The notes beneath the pieces are model-generated. The model saw only the letters and a program-made list of their open reading frames with translations. It made no database searches and was not told where the DNA came from. From Uloborus plumipes (lineage: Eukaryota > Arthropoda > Arachnida > Araneae > Uloboridae), in assembly GCA_038373865.1 (NCBI GenBank), contig JAXGGA010005824.1, positions 1 to 64,000 of the forward strand: a stretch of DNA of 64,000 nucleotides, written 5' to 3'. Each line of letters begins with the position of its first letter. Positions within the stretch are counted from its first letter, which is position 1. This document shows positions 1 to 11,585 of the stretch, piece after piece. A program made the translations under genes and the position numbers.

Positions 1-376
1 AAAAAAATCTTGTAACGTTTTCGCAGTGGCGAAAAATGCCTTTTTAGGGGATCATTGTATGTAGCTGTTCAAGGCTCTATGCAGTTGCACTGTATGCATT
101 ATGTCTAGCCCTGATACTTCTTTTTTATATCCATTTTAGCTTAAGAGTTTTCTAGCTCAAGAAATAAATCTTTTTTAGTTACATAAAATGAACTGAATAA
201 GAGAAATAAGTATCAAAAGAGATTTTTTATTTTTCAATTTATGACTCATTATTTTTTTTCGTAAAAATACATAATTCTTTAATGCTGTGCATCAGTTTTT
301 AGAAAATTAAAGGCCCTTTAGAAAGATGAGGCCCCAGTCCCCAGGCCTAGTTGGCTTGTGCCTTAATCAAACCCTG
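1..376. mobile_element. hAT-type non-autonomous element, right part (cut by window start)
   Basis: The sequence matches, in inverted orientation, the element at 11586-12012: CTCAAGAAATAAATC, CTAGTTGGC and ATGCATTATGTCTA all recur. It ends at ...AATCAAACCCTG at 376. The left end lies before the window, so the target duplication cannot be checked here. Confidence 0.7.
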
Positions 377-494
377 CCAGTATGTATATAAGACAGAAAT
401 TAAAGATTCATGTGAGCAAATCAAACGTGTGATGTGGTGATTATTGATTTAGTCTAACTTTGACCAAATCAATCCTGCCCCAACGTAAAACTTT

Positions 495-527
495 CTTGCC
501 CCAGGAAAGTATATTTCCTGGGGCAAG
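495..527. repeat. Perfect 14-bp hairpin
   Basis: CTTGCCCCAGGAAA at 495-508 and its exact reverse complement at 514-527 flank a 5-base GTATA loop. The GC-rich stem stands out from its AT-rich surroundings. Confidence 0.85.
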
Positions 528-1186
528 GCAGGAAACGTTCAAGCATATCTGAGATTTGATATCGTACAATAAGCGTGAGATGATTTATTGGCAGCACCTT
601 ATTGGAATTATTTTTAGCTGCAGAGTCATTATAGCTTTATAACCGAAGTTTCAATTATTTTTTCTTCACTTCACATTGTAAAAGAAGTATATAGAAAAAC
701 CGGAAAATTTTTCCCCTCTATTTGCGGCCTAATTTTTTTAAAGCTAAAATTCAAGCCTTTTCAACCTTTTCACTCCATAGGACCATTTGGTGCCCTTTCG
801 CATTCTAAGTGAACAACATCCGATGGAAACAATATTTTTACAAGTATTATCTTAGGTGAAATGAGATTAATCCACAAGTTTTCTTTATTAAACTTAATTA
901 AAACTGTAAAAATAATGTAGATTAATTTTCACTTGCTGTTCTCGGATCTCATGTTTAGAATCACTAATTTGAACGATTGCTCTCACATGCATGTTTGTAC
1001 ATTGACTTCGTTTATTCATCTGACTTCGTTTCTTTTTTTAGTGAAGAAAATTAGTGGTGTAAGGGGTCGTTCAAAATCATGTCAAACTTGAAGGGGGAAG
1101 GAGGGTGTGTAAAATTGTGGCAGTTTGTGACTGGGTAGAGGGAAGGGAAACAAGAAGTGGGAGTTCACGCTCATTTTTTATACCTA

Positions 1187-1341
1187 CTGTCGGCCCCGCT
1201 TAAACGAATACTGTCGGTTCCAAGAAATATTCGATTAAGCGGGGATCTTTAACATTGCATTTATGGCATGGGTTCCGGGATGTGCTATTCGTACAAGTGG
1301 GGTGTTCGTTTATCCGTTATCCGATTAAGCGGGGCCGACAG
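1187..1341. mobile_element. pogo/Tc1-type MITE, copy 1 (CTGTCGGCCCCGC ends)
   Basis: A 155-bp element with inverted ends CTGTCGGCCCCGCTTAA / TTAAGCGGGGCCGACAG, preceded by TA at 1185-1186. The right-hand TA has decayed to TT. Internal copies of GATTAAGCGGGG recur. A second, inverted copy is at 61891-62068. Confidence 0.8.
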
Positions 1342-2273
1342 TTTTGAGAAATCAATGCATTTACATATAAGTGGGGGTGATTTTTAATGTTTTCCGATGA
1401 AATTGCATTGTGTTAACCGATGTTTTCCGATTTAATTGCATTGTGTCCCTTTGCCCCCTGGAAAAACTTGAAATGACGTCCCTGTTCGTGATAGATTAAA
1501 ACACCAAGATTAGCGTTTCTTTCAACAGTACGTTCAGTTTTTTAATTTAGAGTGGGTGTGGGTCAATTGACCCCCCCCCCCCCCCCCATCCCCGCCTTGA
1601 CTTCTTTTTACATACGTGAGCTTCCGTTTTGTTTTCCCGATAAAATTGTAAGCATTCACGCTTTGCCTCTCCCCTCTGGAAAAACTCCAAATAACAGGCC
1701 TGAGTGAGTGAGTTAAAAATACTGAAAGACTTCAATCTCTTGTTCTCTTTATATTCCGCCATTGAAAAGAAATTAGTAAATCGCCGATTTGTTTATTAAT
1801 AGCATTGTATGTTAATTTTTAGTGCTCCTATTTTATGATTTGCCAAACGATTGCTTATCAAGTTCAACACGTGGTTGCTAGGTCATGGCTAGCTTTCCCA
1901 CCTCAAGGCATCTTAACTGTCATCATTACCTGACATAGTTCTTCGCATATGTCACTTCTCGAGAAATTGCTATCTCTAAATTACTTCTCCGGTAAATTTG
2001 AACGCTATGAAACTTAAATTTAGAACCAGGCCGGACGTTTGAATTTTTTATTGCATTTACGGAGAATATAGAGTAGGTATGGTGTACAAAAATGCGCCAT
2101 TTGACATGGACAATATCCGAGCAAGCGGCGAATAAGGGTTTATTTTGCTATTGCAGAGAAAATTTCTAAAAGTGGCGTACTTTCTGGTAAGCCATTTGTT
2201 TAACTTCGGTCTATCTTTTCACTGAGCAGAATTTTGAAGAGTTAATTCGATTGTCTGCATTTTCACCAATGGC

Positions 2274-2467
2274 CAAAGCCCGATTAAGATACTTGGGGGC
2301 TCTAGGCCAAATACTTTTTTGGGGCCCCTTTGTGCACAGACTACAATTTTAGGCATTGGATAGAACAATTTTAGCCGTTGACTAGAAATTTTTTAGCTAT
2401 TTGGGGCCCCTACATTGTGGGGGCCCTAGGCCATGTCCTAATTGGCCTATTCAGTAATCAGGCCCTG
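2274..2467. mobile_element. hAT-type MITE with exact 8-bp duplication
   Basis: A 194-bp element starting CAAAGCCCGATTA and ending TAATCAGGCCCTG. It lies between exact 8-bp duplications CCAATGGC at 2266-2273 and 2468-2475. The inside is rich in GGGGCCCC-like palindromes. The end motif CAGGGCCTGATTA relates it to the elements at 1-376 and 11586-12012. Confidence 0.8.
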
Positions 2468-3106
2468 CCAATGGCAAAGAACGTCGCCGAACTCGAAACC
2501 TATGCCAGTTGCCTGGAACAAATAGAAATAATGTTTGCATGAGACATAGGGTTTGTTGCCTTGTCAAGCTGTCTTCTCAATTACTCAAATCGATTATCTT
2601 TTTCTCAGCATCACCTTTTTAAAAGTAAATCTTTAAGAATCATAGCTATCTCTTCGATTTTCCTTTCTCTATGTTTTTTGCCTCATCGATTGTTTCGTTA
2701 AGAGTTTCAATTCCCTTTCTCATTGCATCTCATTTGCCTTCTTTTTGGCCTAACTGGTCTACTTTTCCAGTGCGATTATCAAACATACTAGTGCTCCAAA
2801 TTAAATCCAATTAACGCTTTAACTTTAACAAGCGCCGACTTTTTCCTCCACTCGAATTCGCCTGATGAATTTTCAAAACCGCCCTTTTTGACATTTTCGC
2901 GACTTGGAGAATTCTTATTATTTTCAAGCACATGCTGGGCCATGTGTGTCTCGCTCTTCCTTCGTCACGATGACTTTAACGTTTTCCTGATTTGTCATTT
3001 AAATTATCGAGCTAAACAATCGGATAGCACTCGTGACATCCATGTTTTTCAATGTTACATCATTTCGACTGGGGATCTTCTTGTTGTTATATGTAATACC
3101 TGGACT

Positions 3107-4269
3107 CAGGGCCGTATTTAAGGGGTGGGTTTTTAGGGTTCAAACCCCCTCCGAAAAATTTTCAAAACTATTACAAAAATGCTTCTTATAGTTTCTCACT
3201 GAACAAAATTATTACTGCTATTTTGTTTTAATTTTATTATTTACTTTGAATCAGCATTTGAAAAGTAAAATTATCCTTACTGAATAATTGAACAAGTGAA
3301 GTGTTTTTTCTGCTGTAATTATTTTTATTATAGTTGTTGCAAACATAATTTCCTGACAATACACCTTTCCCTTCGGACTTTTAATACCACTAAAAAAAAA
3401 CAGAAAGAAAACACCAAAATTCTTAAAATTTGTAAGTACCAAACTCTATTTTTAACACGTCTTATGAGTAAACTCATTTGTCCAGATTGTTTTTTTTCTT
3501 CATTGAAAAGATGAGTCTTTTTTTTTTTTTTTTTCACTTTAATACCCTTTAAACATTTATTGTAACATAAAAAAAAAACAGAATATAGAACATGAAATCA
3601 AATTTTTAATTTACTTTATAGATTTCACGAGAAATAGGTTTGGTAAAACCCTCCCCAAACCAGTGGTCGGAAGTAGCGCGCTACAAGTAGCGAAACTACT
3701 GTAGTAGCTACATTATTTAGTAGTTTGTAGTGTAGCGCACTACTTTTAAAAAAAAGTAGAGTAGCGAGTAGCGCGATGCAAAAAAATAGTAGTTTTTTGT
3801 AGCGATTTCTAAAAACTACTTTTAAATTAAAAAATAAATAAATAAATGATAAAAAATTAAAAAAAGAGAGAACGAAACAAAAAACAAGGTGGTTCTCGTG
3901 GCGAATATTCGTAAAAATTGTAAAAAAAATCTAAAAAGGACAATTTTTTGCAAAAAAAAAAGGAAAAGTAACAAACAAATTCAAAGACAATTCCTATTTC
4001 TATTCCATATTCGAATGATGTATTTTTTTAACGTAAACCACTTTTCAAATTTTTCCGGTCGATCCTCAAACGGTGTATTCTTGTTATTTATTTTTTAAAA
4101 AGTAGCGAAGTAGCAACTACATTTCAAAAGTAGTGTAGCTCGCTACATTAAAAAAAAAGTAGTTGTAGCTGTAGTTAACTACATTTATAAGAAAGTAGTT
4201 GTAGTTCGCTACGAAAAATATGTAGTTTTTCCAACCACTGCCCCAAACTCAGGTCTGGTTACGGCCATT
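3107..4269. mobile_element. Composite insertion between 17-bp direct repeats
   Basis: TATGTAATACCTGGACT occurs at 3090-3106 and again at 4270-4286. The segment between starts CAGGGCCGTATTT and ends GGTTACGGCCATT, so GGCCGTA is present in inverted form near both ends. A younger hAT MITE (3661-4240) lies inside. The host element's class is unclear: 17 bp is long for a DNA transposon and would fit target-primed insertion. Confidence 0.55.
3661..4240. mobile_element. hAT-type MITE with GTAG-rich arms, copy 1
   Basis: A 580-bp element starting CAGTGGTCGGAAGTAGCG and ending TTTTTCCAACCACTG, flanked by exact 8-bp duplications CCCCAAAC (3653-3660 and 4241-4248). Both arms are packed with GTAGC/GCTAC and GTAGT/ACTAC words. 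A 69-codon open frame inside (3889-4098) is low-complexity and not recognised. A longer inverted copy is at 57188-58025. Confidence 0.92.
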
Positions 4270-5767
4270 TATGTAATACCTGGACTTAATTTACATGGAC
4301 CCTCACGAGATCTTAGCATGAAAAAGAAATTTATTTAGCACGCCTGCATTCCATTAAAAATAGTAATACGTTTGGAAATTTATTAATCTGTAACTTGTCT
4401 CTAAAGCTTTGCTAATTAATTTGCAATAATTAGATTCCACATTTTCCAATAATATGTAAAGTTTTAACAAACATATTGAGGAAAACTTTTAATTTTTCAA
4501 AAAAGCCACAAGGTTAAAAAAAAAAGAAAAAAATATTTGGTTTAAACCAAACAAGCCTGATTGAATTTTTTTTTTTTTTTAAATTGTTTTTCTTGGATAA
4601 ATATCTTGACGATGTTAAAATGTGTGTGTGCTTCGGAATTCTAACAAAAGTACCACATTCTCACCTGATGATATTGTGTAACATGTGCTGATTATTTGTG
4701 ATTAATAAGACGTCCAGCTGACTATGCAGAAAAAATAGTTCAGCAGAATATTAATAAATTGTAAATGACTGAACTATTTTGAGTTGGCAAAAGAAAAAAA
4801 AACGAACACATATGTGGTTTAAAGAACTCAGGAGAGACAATCACGTGTTACATTCAAGGAGTGTGCAACACGTGTTTTTCGAACATGAGAGAGCTCGATT
4901 TGCAAAAATTTCACAAGCACACGTAAAACATTTTACTAGCGAAATCTCATGGCATGTTCATGTTCAGGTTTCACTATAAAAGTGATTTGATCTTGATTTA
5001 GTGCCTTTTTTGCTTTCTTTGTTTATGTGCAAAATGTTGGTTGAGAGAGCTTATCCAAGAAAGAGTACTGACATAAAATTATCTGTTTTCCATTTTAATC
5101 AAAATATATTTCTTGATAAGTAGTCTTTTTTAGTAAACATTTTGAATTTTTTTTTTTTTTCTAAATGTCCTTCTTCTTCTCTCTGATTTTTACATTAACA
5201 TCAGCACCCTCCGTGTGGAGACCGCATTTCTTTGTGTTTTATCTACCTTTTTTGGTAGAAATTAGTAAAAACGTAAAAACATTTTGTTTCGTCCCCCCCC
5301 CCTTTTTTTTTTTACAAAAGAAGCCCTTGGTATTAAAAAAACTTACATGCGTTAATTGAAGACCTGTGTAAGAAGGCAACAACCAAAGCTTTTTTTATCC
5401 CCCATATTTAAATACTTTGTTACAATTAAATTCCATGAAACCAATTTCTTTGACATTTTAATAAAATGTTATCTGTGTATAATTAATGGTTTTGTATTAG
5501 AGCTCTCCCGTTAAGTAAAGCTTCCCTCTTTCTATAATCGAAGTCTTCATTGTAAGCTTAGTATAATTAACTATTTGAATGTAAGATAAGTGATTACTGT
5601 TATTATTATGCATAAGTAAATAAACCGTTGGAAAAAGAAAAAAATAATTAAATTATAGTTAAAAAAACTAAAAAATATGCTTTTAGAGTTAATCAAACTA
5701 ACATGCACTTATAATACATCAAAATGAAACATAGTTTAGCCTTTAGTTTTATGAATAATAGTATTAA

Positions 5768-5967
5768 GGGCCGAATTCAAGTGAAACAGCATTGCAATCG
5801 CTTCGAGAGGCGATCGCAATAGACCAAAATTACAATCGCTACTGGAAGTCGAATTACATTAGAATCGCATCTCGTAGCGATTGTAACGTTTCACTTGAAT
5901 CCAAATTTGGGAATTTGCGATTGCATTGGTGAGTTGCGATCGTCCGTGTTTCACTTGAATTCCTGCC
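5768..5967. mobile_element. PIF/Harbinger-like MITE inside a repeat unit
   Basis: A 200-bp element with ends GGGCCGAATTCAAGTGAAAC and GTTTCACTTGAATTCCTGCC, flanked by TAA on both sides (5765-5767, 5968-5970). It interrupts one monomer of the ~130-bp array at AGTATTAA/ATATATTAC. The other monomers show the empty site. The class is inferred from the 3-bp TAA duplication and GGGCC end. Confidence 0.75.
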
Positions 5968-6229
5968 TAAATATATTACTTTTATATTTGCAAAGAACGT
6001 GAATTTTATCTTTCATTCAGAGTTACATACTAACAACTGAAACACTTATAATATCAATTACATCAGCATGTAATGTAGTTTAGCCTTCAGTATCAATAAT
6101 AGTATTAAAATATATTATTTTTACATTTGTAAAGAACGTGAATTTTATCTTTTATTCAGAGTTACATACATACTGACAAACAAACCCACGTGTGAAACTA
6201 ATAAAAGCATATTAATAAAAGCGAATTAA

Positions 6230-6555
6230 AAACAACAGAAAACTATGAAAAATAATCATAAAATGAAAGTAAAAAATCTCGCGGTTAATGCTACTTTTTT
6301 TTTAATTAGGTAGTTAAAACTATGATATTATAAAACTATGATGAGTATTAATTAATTTTTTGGCGAACTGATCACATTTCGTGGACGAAACATTAAAAAC
6401 TCCCCCCCCCCCCTCGCCTCTTTGTAACACGAATCTCTGTAAAGCAGTCTTTACTGCATCAGATCGCAGCACACAACGGATGCAAACATTAAAATGTTTT
6501 CCTACTCACTTTAAGGCACTACTACATTCAAGTTGTGTTCCTTTTACACTTTCCA
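6230..6555. repeat. Left arm of a large inverted repeat
   Basis: This segment is the approximate reverse complement of 8103-8940, once the piggyBac-type element there is removed. Shared landmarks include CGCGGTTAATG, the poly(C)/TCGCCTC stretch, CTGCATCAGATCGCAGCACA, TACTCACTTTAAGGCACTA and GTTCCTTTTAC. The class is unknown; there is no coding content. Confidence 0.8.
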
Positions 6556-8102
6556 TTACAGTGTTTGTTGTTACAACTTCAGATCTCAGACTCTATCAAA
6601 AACATCACAGTTTTTCAAATTTGAAAATGCATTCCACAGTTTATATATTTTTATAGTTGTAGCAGCTTCTAAAAAAATAAGAAATATTACTTCCAACATT
6701 AGTACACTCGCCTGTTTTCATTTATTTAATAATCCTAAATATAGTTTAAAAAAACTAAAAAATACGCTTTTAGAGTAAATCAAACTAAACAGAAGTTCCC
6801 AAACTGTTGAATATCCGCTTAATTTACATGATGCACTTATCATGCACGCATCAACGCATAATCTAGTTTAGGATTTAATAATAATAATAGTATTAAATGT
6901 ATTACTTTTATATTTGCAAACAATGGGAATTTTATCGTTTATTCATAGTTACATACAAACAACAGAAACACTAAAATACATCAGCATGTAATATAGTTTA
7001 GCCTTTAGTATTAATAAATAGTATTAAGAATATTACTTTTATATTTGTAGAGAACGTGAATTTTATCTTTTATTCAGAGTGACATGCAAACCCACATGTG
7101 AAACTAATAAAAGCGTATTTATAAAATAATCCTAAATATAGTTTAAAAAAACTTAAAAATACGCTTTTAGAGTTAATCAAACTAAAAAGATTTTCAAAAC
7201 TATTGAATATCCGCTAGGTTTACGTGCACTTACAATAACATCAACATGTAATATAGCCTTTAGTATTAATGATAGTACTAAATACATTACTTTTAATTTT
7301 CAAAGAACGTGAATTTTATCTTTAATTCAGAGTTACATACTAACGACTGAAACACTTGTAATACATCAACATTTAATACAGTTTAGCCTTTAGTATTAAT
7401 AATAGTATTAAATACATTACTTTTATATTTGCAAAAAACGTGTATTTTATCTTTTATTCAGAGTTACATACAGACAAACCCACAAGTGAAACTAATAACA
7501 GCGTTTTAAAATCGATTATTTAATAGGCATGCAAAGAGAAAGTGCCGTGTCCACTATTTTTATTTTTTTTAATTATTATTATTTTCAATTTTACTGCTCC
7601 TTTCTGAAAATGCTGAAACTGACATGAACATTCAAACTAAAAATTACTCATTTCGAATTTCAACGCGAAAGGGGCGGAGGGGGGGGGTTCTATGTTCGAA
7701 ATGATTTGGTTCATTACTATTTCCACGAATCTACCTCTGCTCTCTCCGATAAACATGAATGAAAAAATCCCAGGAGGAAGTTTTGATTCTTATAAGAAAC
7801 GATTTATTTTTACGAGAGAGAGATTCCCTAAGAAACATACGCTGAAACACGTGTTCTTAATTGCGTTGAGTCATTTAATGCTCGTGTTTGGTCGCGTGTT
7901 TTCCTGCTACTAATGCTATGTGTGACTGTGGTTTCGTACCTCACAATCACTATTGTCTGACAGGGCTGTTTTATTTGCTGTTTATTTAGTATTGCGCTGC
8001 TGTAAACAAGATTCGCGCAAATATGTTAAGGGGTCTTTCACAAATTTCACGTTTTGTAAGGAGGGGTGGTGTGTGTGAAAATGTGAGTTTGACAAGGGGA
8101 GA

Positions 8103-8940
8103 GTAAAAGGAACACACCTAGAATATAATAGTGCCTTAACCCATTTATGCCCAAGTTTTTTTTAACATTTTTTTTTTTTCAATTTTTATCTGTTTAAAAC
8201 TCTTACTTGGAACGGTTTACATACATTTTAGGCTTGAAATAGTTCGCCGTTGCCATATTTATTAAGTTATTTAACGTCCTTTTTATGGAATATTTTGCAG
8301 ATATGTGAGCAAAATACGACCTTACTTGACTTTACTTGTGCAAAGTAACATTACAGAAGTCATCTGTGATCAATTTTAATCAAATATTTTTAAAATAGTT
8401 TAATTTTACGAAAAATAAGTTCGCAAAAAAAAAACTTACTTTCTGTGGCTTCCCATGCTGTATCGTTGCTTGACTGATTTGTCTGAAAATAGCTGTCAAT
8501 AAATAAACTCTGACGTCCAAATAGTGGCTCTAACTGGTTTACTCAAGAAGAAGGACTATTTAACTTGTGAAAAACAGCTTTAATAAAATCATATACTCAT
8601 TACAGGTTTTTGTATGCAGTAACTAACAAGCGTCCCGTTTTTTGGCTACTGGGCATAAATGGGTTAAAGTGAGTAGGAAAACATTTTAAATGTTGGATCC
8701 GTGGTGTGCTGCGATCTGATGCAGTAAAGACTGTTTTACAGAGATTCATGTTACAATGAGGCGAGGGGGGAGAGAAAGTTTTTAATACTTCGTCAGCGAA
8801 ATGTTACCAGTTCGCCAAAAAACTTGTCAATACTCAGAGTTTCAACTATTTAATTTAAAAAAGTGTAACATTAACCGCGAGATTTTTTACTTCAATTTTA
8901 TGATTTTTTTTCATAATTTTCTATTGTTTTTTTCTTTTTT
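8103..8940. repeat. Right arm of a large inverted repeat, split by an insertion
   Basis: This matches 6230-6555 in inverted orientation, in two pieces, 8103-8139 and 8664-8940. They are separated by a piggyBac-type element inserted at the arm's TTAA. TAGTGCC-TTAA and AGTGAGTAGG are contiguous in the left arm. Confidence 0.8.
8140..8663. mobile_element. piggyBac-type MITE with TTAA duplication
   Basis: A 524-bp element with perfect inverted ends CCCATTTATGCCCA / TGGGCATAAATGGG, directly flanked by TTAA at 8136-8139 and 8664-8667. The left arm of the surrounding inverted repeat shows the same place with a single TTAA (6511-6514), which proves the insertion. TTAA targets with CCC ends are typical of the piggyBac superfamily. 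No transposase is encoded. Confidence 0.9.
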
Positions 8941-9009
8941 CAATTGTTTATTTGCTTATGTATAATAACAGTTGTTTCTTATCTTTCATTTAAATAGTTA
9001 ATCATACTA

Positions 9010-9645
9010 CTGTGTGAAAAGTGCCATCACACACTTTGGTTGAAGTAACTGTTTTTTATAGCTATATTTCTGCAAAATATGTTGCATGTGACGAAGGAAA
9101 GGGATATAGTTAATTGTGACATTTTGTGACAAACGGGGTGGGAGGTCTGGTATTTTGAAGTGTGACGCTTTGTGACTGGGGTAAGGGTAAAAAATAGTGA
9201 CATCACACATTTTAGTTGAAATAAGAACATTTTTAGTTGCAATATTTTTGTTTAATATAATGTTACATAGTACAAGGGGAAGAAATGTGGTGAAGTGTGA
9301 CACTTTGTGACGGGGGGGGGGACGTGTGAAAAAATTAACGTCACGCATTTTGGTTGAAATAAAAAAATTTTTTGTAGTAATATTTTTGTATCGTTACATG
9401 TGACGAGGGAAATAAATATTGTAAAGTGATTTTGGTTTAGGAGTAATAAACGGGGAGGGGGGGGGGGTATGGTAAAGTGTGACACTTTGGGACTATGGAG
9501 TGGGATAAGAAAAAAAGTAACATCACACATTTTGGTTGAAATACAAATATTTTTTCTTGCAATATTTTTGTCGAATGTGTTACATGTGACGAGGGCAAGA
9601 AACATGAAGAAGTGTGACAATTTGTAATAAACCGGGGGTACTATT
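9010..9645. repeat. Tandem array of ~140-180 bp G-rich repeats
   Basis: The motif CATCACACATTTTGGTTGAA recurs with small changes at about 9026, 9201, 9339 and 9521. Each copy is followed by AATATTTTTG, ACATGTGACGAGG, GTGTGACACTTTGTGAC and a poly(G) tract. Long - strand open frames here (113 and 145 codons) are by-products of the repeat and show no domain. An inverted relative lies at about 28560-28760. G-rich fragments at 1065-1150 and 8028-8105 look related. Confidence 0.8.
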
Positions 9646-9776
9646 AGACTATTACTTAGTTTTTTAAAATTCTGAATCTTTTTCTTCAAAACTTGTTAAG
9701 TGTGCATATCTTGCGCTTTTAAAATTGGCTATTATTTTGTCATGGAGTTATCTTACAGTTTTCTCTCTTTTTACAG

Positions 9777-9885
9777 AATGGCAACAGCTTTATCATCTAT
9801 GATGAAATCAGGTTTTCAAAAGAGCTCTTACCTATGTACTTCAAGCACAATAACATGGCAAGCTTTGTGAGACAGCTAAATATGT
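9777..9885 (+). CDS. HSF: Heat shock factor, DNA-binding domain exon (first exon seen)
   Basis: This exon encodes the middle of the winged helix-turn-helix domain of heat shock transcription factor, the nuclear protein that binds nGAAn heat shock elements as a trimer. It starts after a TTTTTACAG acceptor and reads [13 protein letters not shown] and then [20 protein letters not shown]. With the next exon it fits the HSF family signature: L-x3-F-K-H-x-N, the SFVRQLN recognition helix, then MYGFRKL. It is 109 nt long and ends in phase 1 at a GTGAGT donor, splitting the Tyr codon after LNM. The preceding part of the domain (normally PAFLxKLW through to CWS) must be in an earlier exon. I did not find it in 1-9776, so it probably lies before the window or in unrecognised form. 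Gene identity is very secure. Confidence 0.96.
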
Positions 9886-11585
9886 GTGAGTGTCTGAAAT
9901 ATTTTTGTTTACAAATAATTTGTTTTTGTTACGTAAATATTTTTTAAAGCTCTTTGCTTTTATTACTATAGAAGTTTTTTTGCCTGTAAGAAAAGGAACT
10001 AAAGATTTTGCATGAAAATTTTAGGTAACTGAAAACAATAATAACAATTAAAATTATTTTATGGTTTCGTAATTAATTTGGCATTAATATTTTACTTAAA
10101 TTACTAAAATGTTCATCGCTTTAAGTTCAATTTTACATGGAAATTTCAACTTTAACTACCATTGCATGTATGCATGTGTATATTTTATATGTATGTAATA
10201 TATGATGTGGGGGAAATAAAAGTACCCATTGTATCAACACAAATATAGTTGTTCCTCTTCTAATCAAAATTCTTTCTTGATTCAAAAAAACTTTTGAATA
10301 TTATGAAAAACAATAGTGCAGTCTTGATTTCTACAGTAGGTTTCTTGATGCAACTTGTACAATTTATAATTGTTTATATCGTGAAATCACATATTGGAAA
10401 TTCTAGTTAACATCAGTTGTTGATTACAGGCGTTTGTGGACTTGGATGGTCGATGTTCAAACTCTATCAAACATCAAGTAATGGAAAGACTATTGGAACG
10501 TATCATGTTATTTCGGTTAAGCAAAAATATGTATAACATGAGAGGAGGTTTTCGAAATTCATATTTCTAGAAAATTACAAAGTTAGTTGCGACTCAGTTT
10601 ACCGCTGATCTTGCTAAATATGAATCTAAGTAAAATTTCGAAGCCTAAGATTATTCTGTCAAATGCTTAACAGAACTGGCATTAATTGTTGCAACCCTGT
10701 GTTTAATAACTGATGCAACCAAAAGCCTTTCCCAGGCTCTGTTTACTTTCCCCATCTGGTGAAATGTGAAATACATATTTATGAATCTCTTCCTGTAATT
10801 TCCCTCATTTGCGATCCTTGTGAGATACACAATGTTGCGTTTACATTGTATGTTTTTATGGTTGCACTGTATTGCACAACAAAACATTGTTTTGCCTTTC
10901 CAAGAAATGAGAAACTGCTACGTCTCCCAGTCTTCTTCAAATGTTTTGTTTTCGTCATTCAACTTTCTTTCAAATTTTGAAACTAAAATAAAACAATTGT
11001 GAAATCAAATGAAAAAATTACTGAATTACAAAACTCAGTACAAGAAGCAAAATATTAGGTAACAATAGCTAAATCGATATGGTTTCATCATTTTCGTACA
11101 AGCGTATTCCATCCTTGCGTGACTATTTAATTTTAAAATTTGTCAATTATAATGTGGTACTCTGTTGCTTAGATATGTGCATAATTGAATAATATTATTC
11201 TTAGGTTTAAAATATAAAAAGGTCTGTATTTACTTACACAGCTTAGCATACTATGAAAACTGTTTTCAGCTTTCTACTTGCAGCCTTCCTTATAAGCCAG
11301 CAATGTTGCCCGAATGACAGAAGTAAATTTCTTCCTTTCTAGAAACTTACCGCCAAAAATATTTGACCGTATATTTACGAAGAATTTCTTTGTATGATCG
11401 GGAAGTGTAGTTCCGATTCCCCCCCCCCCCCCCGTTCCCTATACACCGAATTTTACGGAACGTATTAGGAATTCTAAAGAATCTCCTGTGCACAAATCAG
11501 TCGAGCAAGAGAGATATTTATTAAATGCAAGTTCCTATAAGTACGCATTAAGATAGCCGTTCCATGTCTCACGCAAATCGATTAG

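Larger units (their letters stand above)
5655..7500. repeat. Array of ~130-bp repeats with higher-order blocks
   Basis: The motif GAACGTGAATTTTATC or a close variant recurs near 5994, 6133, 6925, 7051, 7304 and 7435. Around it lie shared GTTTAGCCTTTAGTATTAAT and CAGAGTTACATAC segments. A second shared segment, TTTAAAAAAACTAAAAAATA-CGCTTTTAGAG, opens blocks near 5657, 6742 and 7142. Monomers of about 125-140 bp are thus arranged in pairs inside larger duplicated blocks. No coding content is seen. Confidence 0.8.

Noticed and set aside
2888..3121. Frame containing LLVVICNTWTQG, considered as the missing N-terminal HSF exon
   Set aside because: Only a few residues resemble the family's DLICWSQ; the PAFLxKLW helix is absent and there is no donor at the right place.
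9010..9645. Regular repeats considered as a CRISPR array
   Set aside because: Units are 140-180 bp and diverged, with no short identical repeat and unique spacer pattern, in an animal genome.
9252..9689. 145-codon open frame on the - strand, and its neighbour at 9007-9348
   Set aside because: Both run through the tandem G-rich repeat, so their length reflects the repeat unit rather than a gene.
10430..10567. Exon-like segment after GATTACAG, open for about 45 codons
   Set aside because: The translation is unrecognised, it has no clear donor, and the flanking HSF exons join perfectly without it. A tRNA-like GTTCAAA box was considered, but the spacing is wrong.
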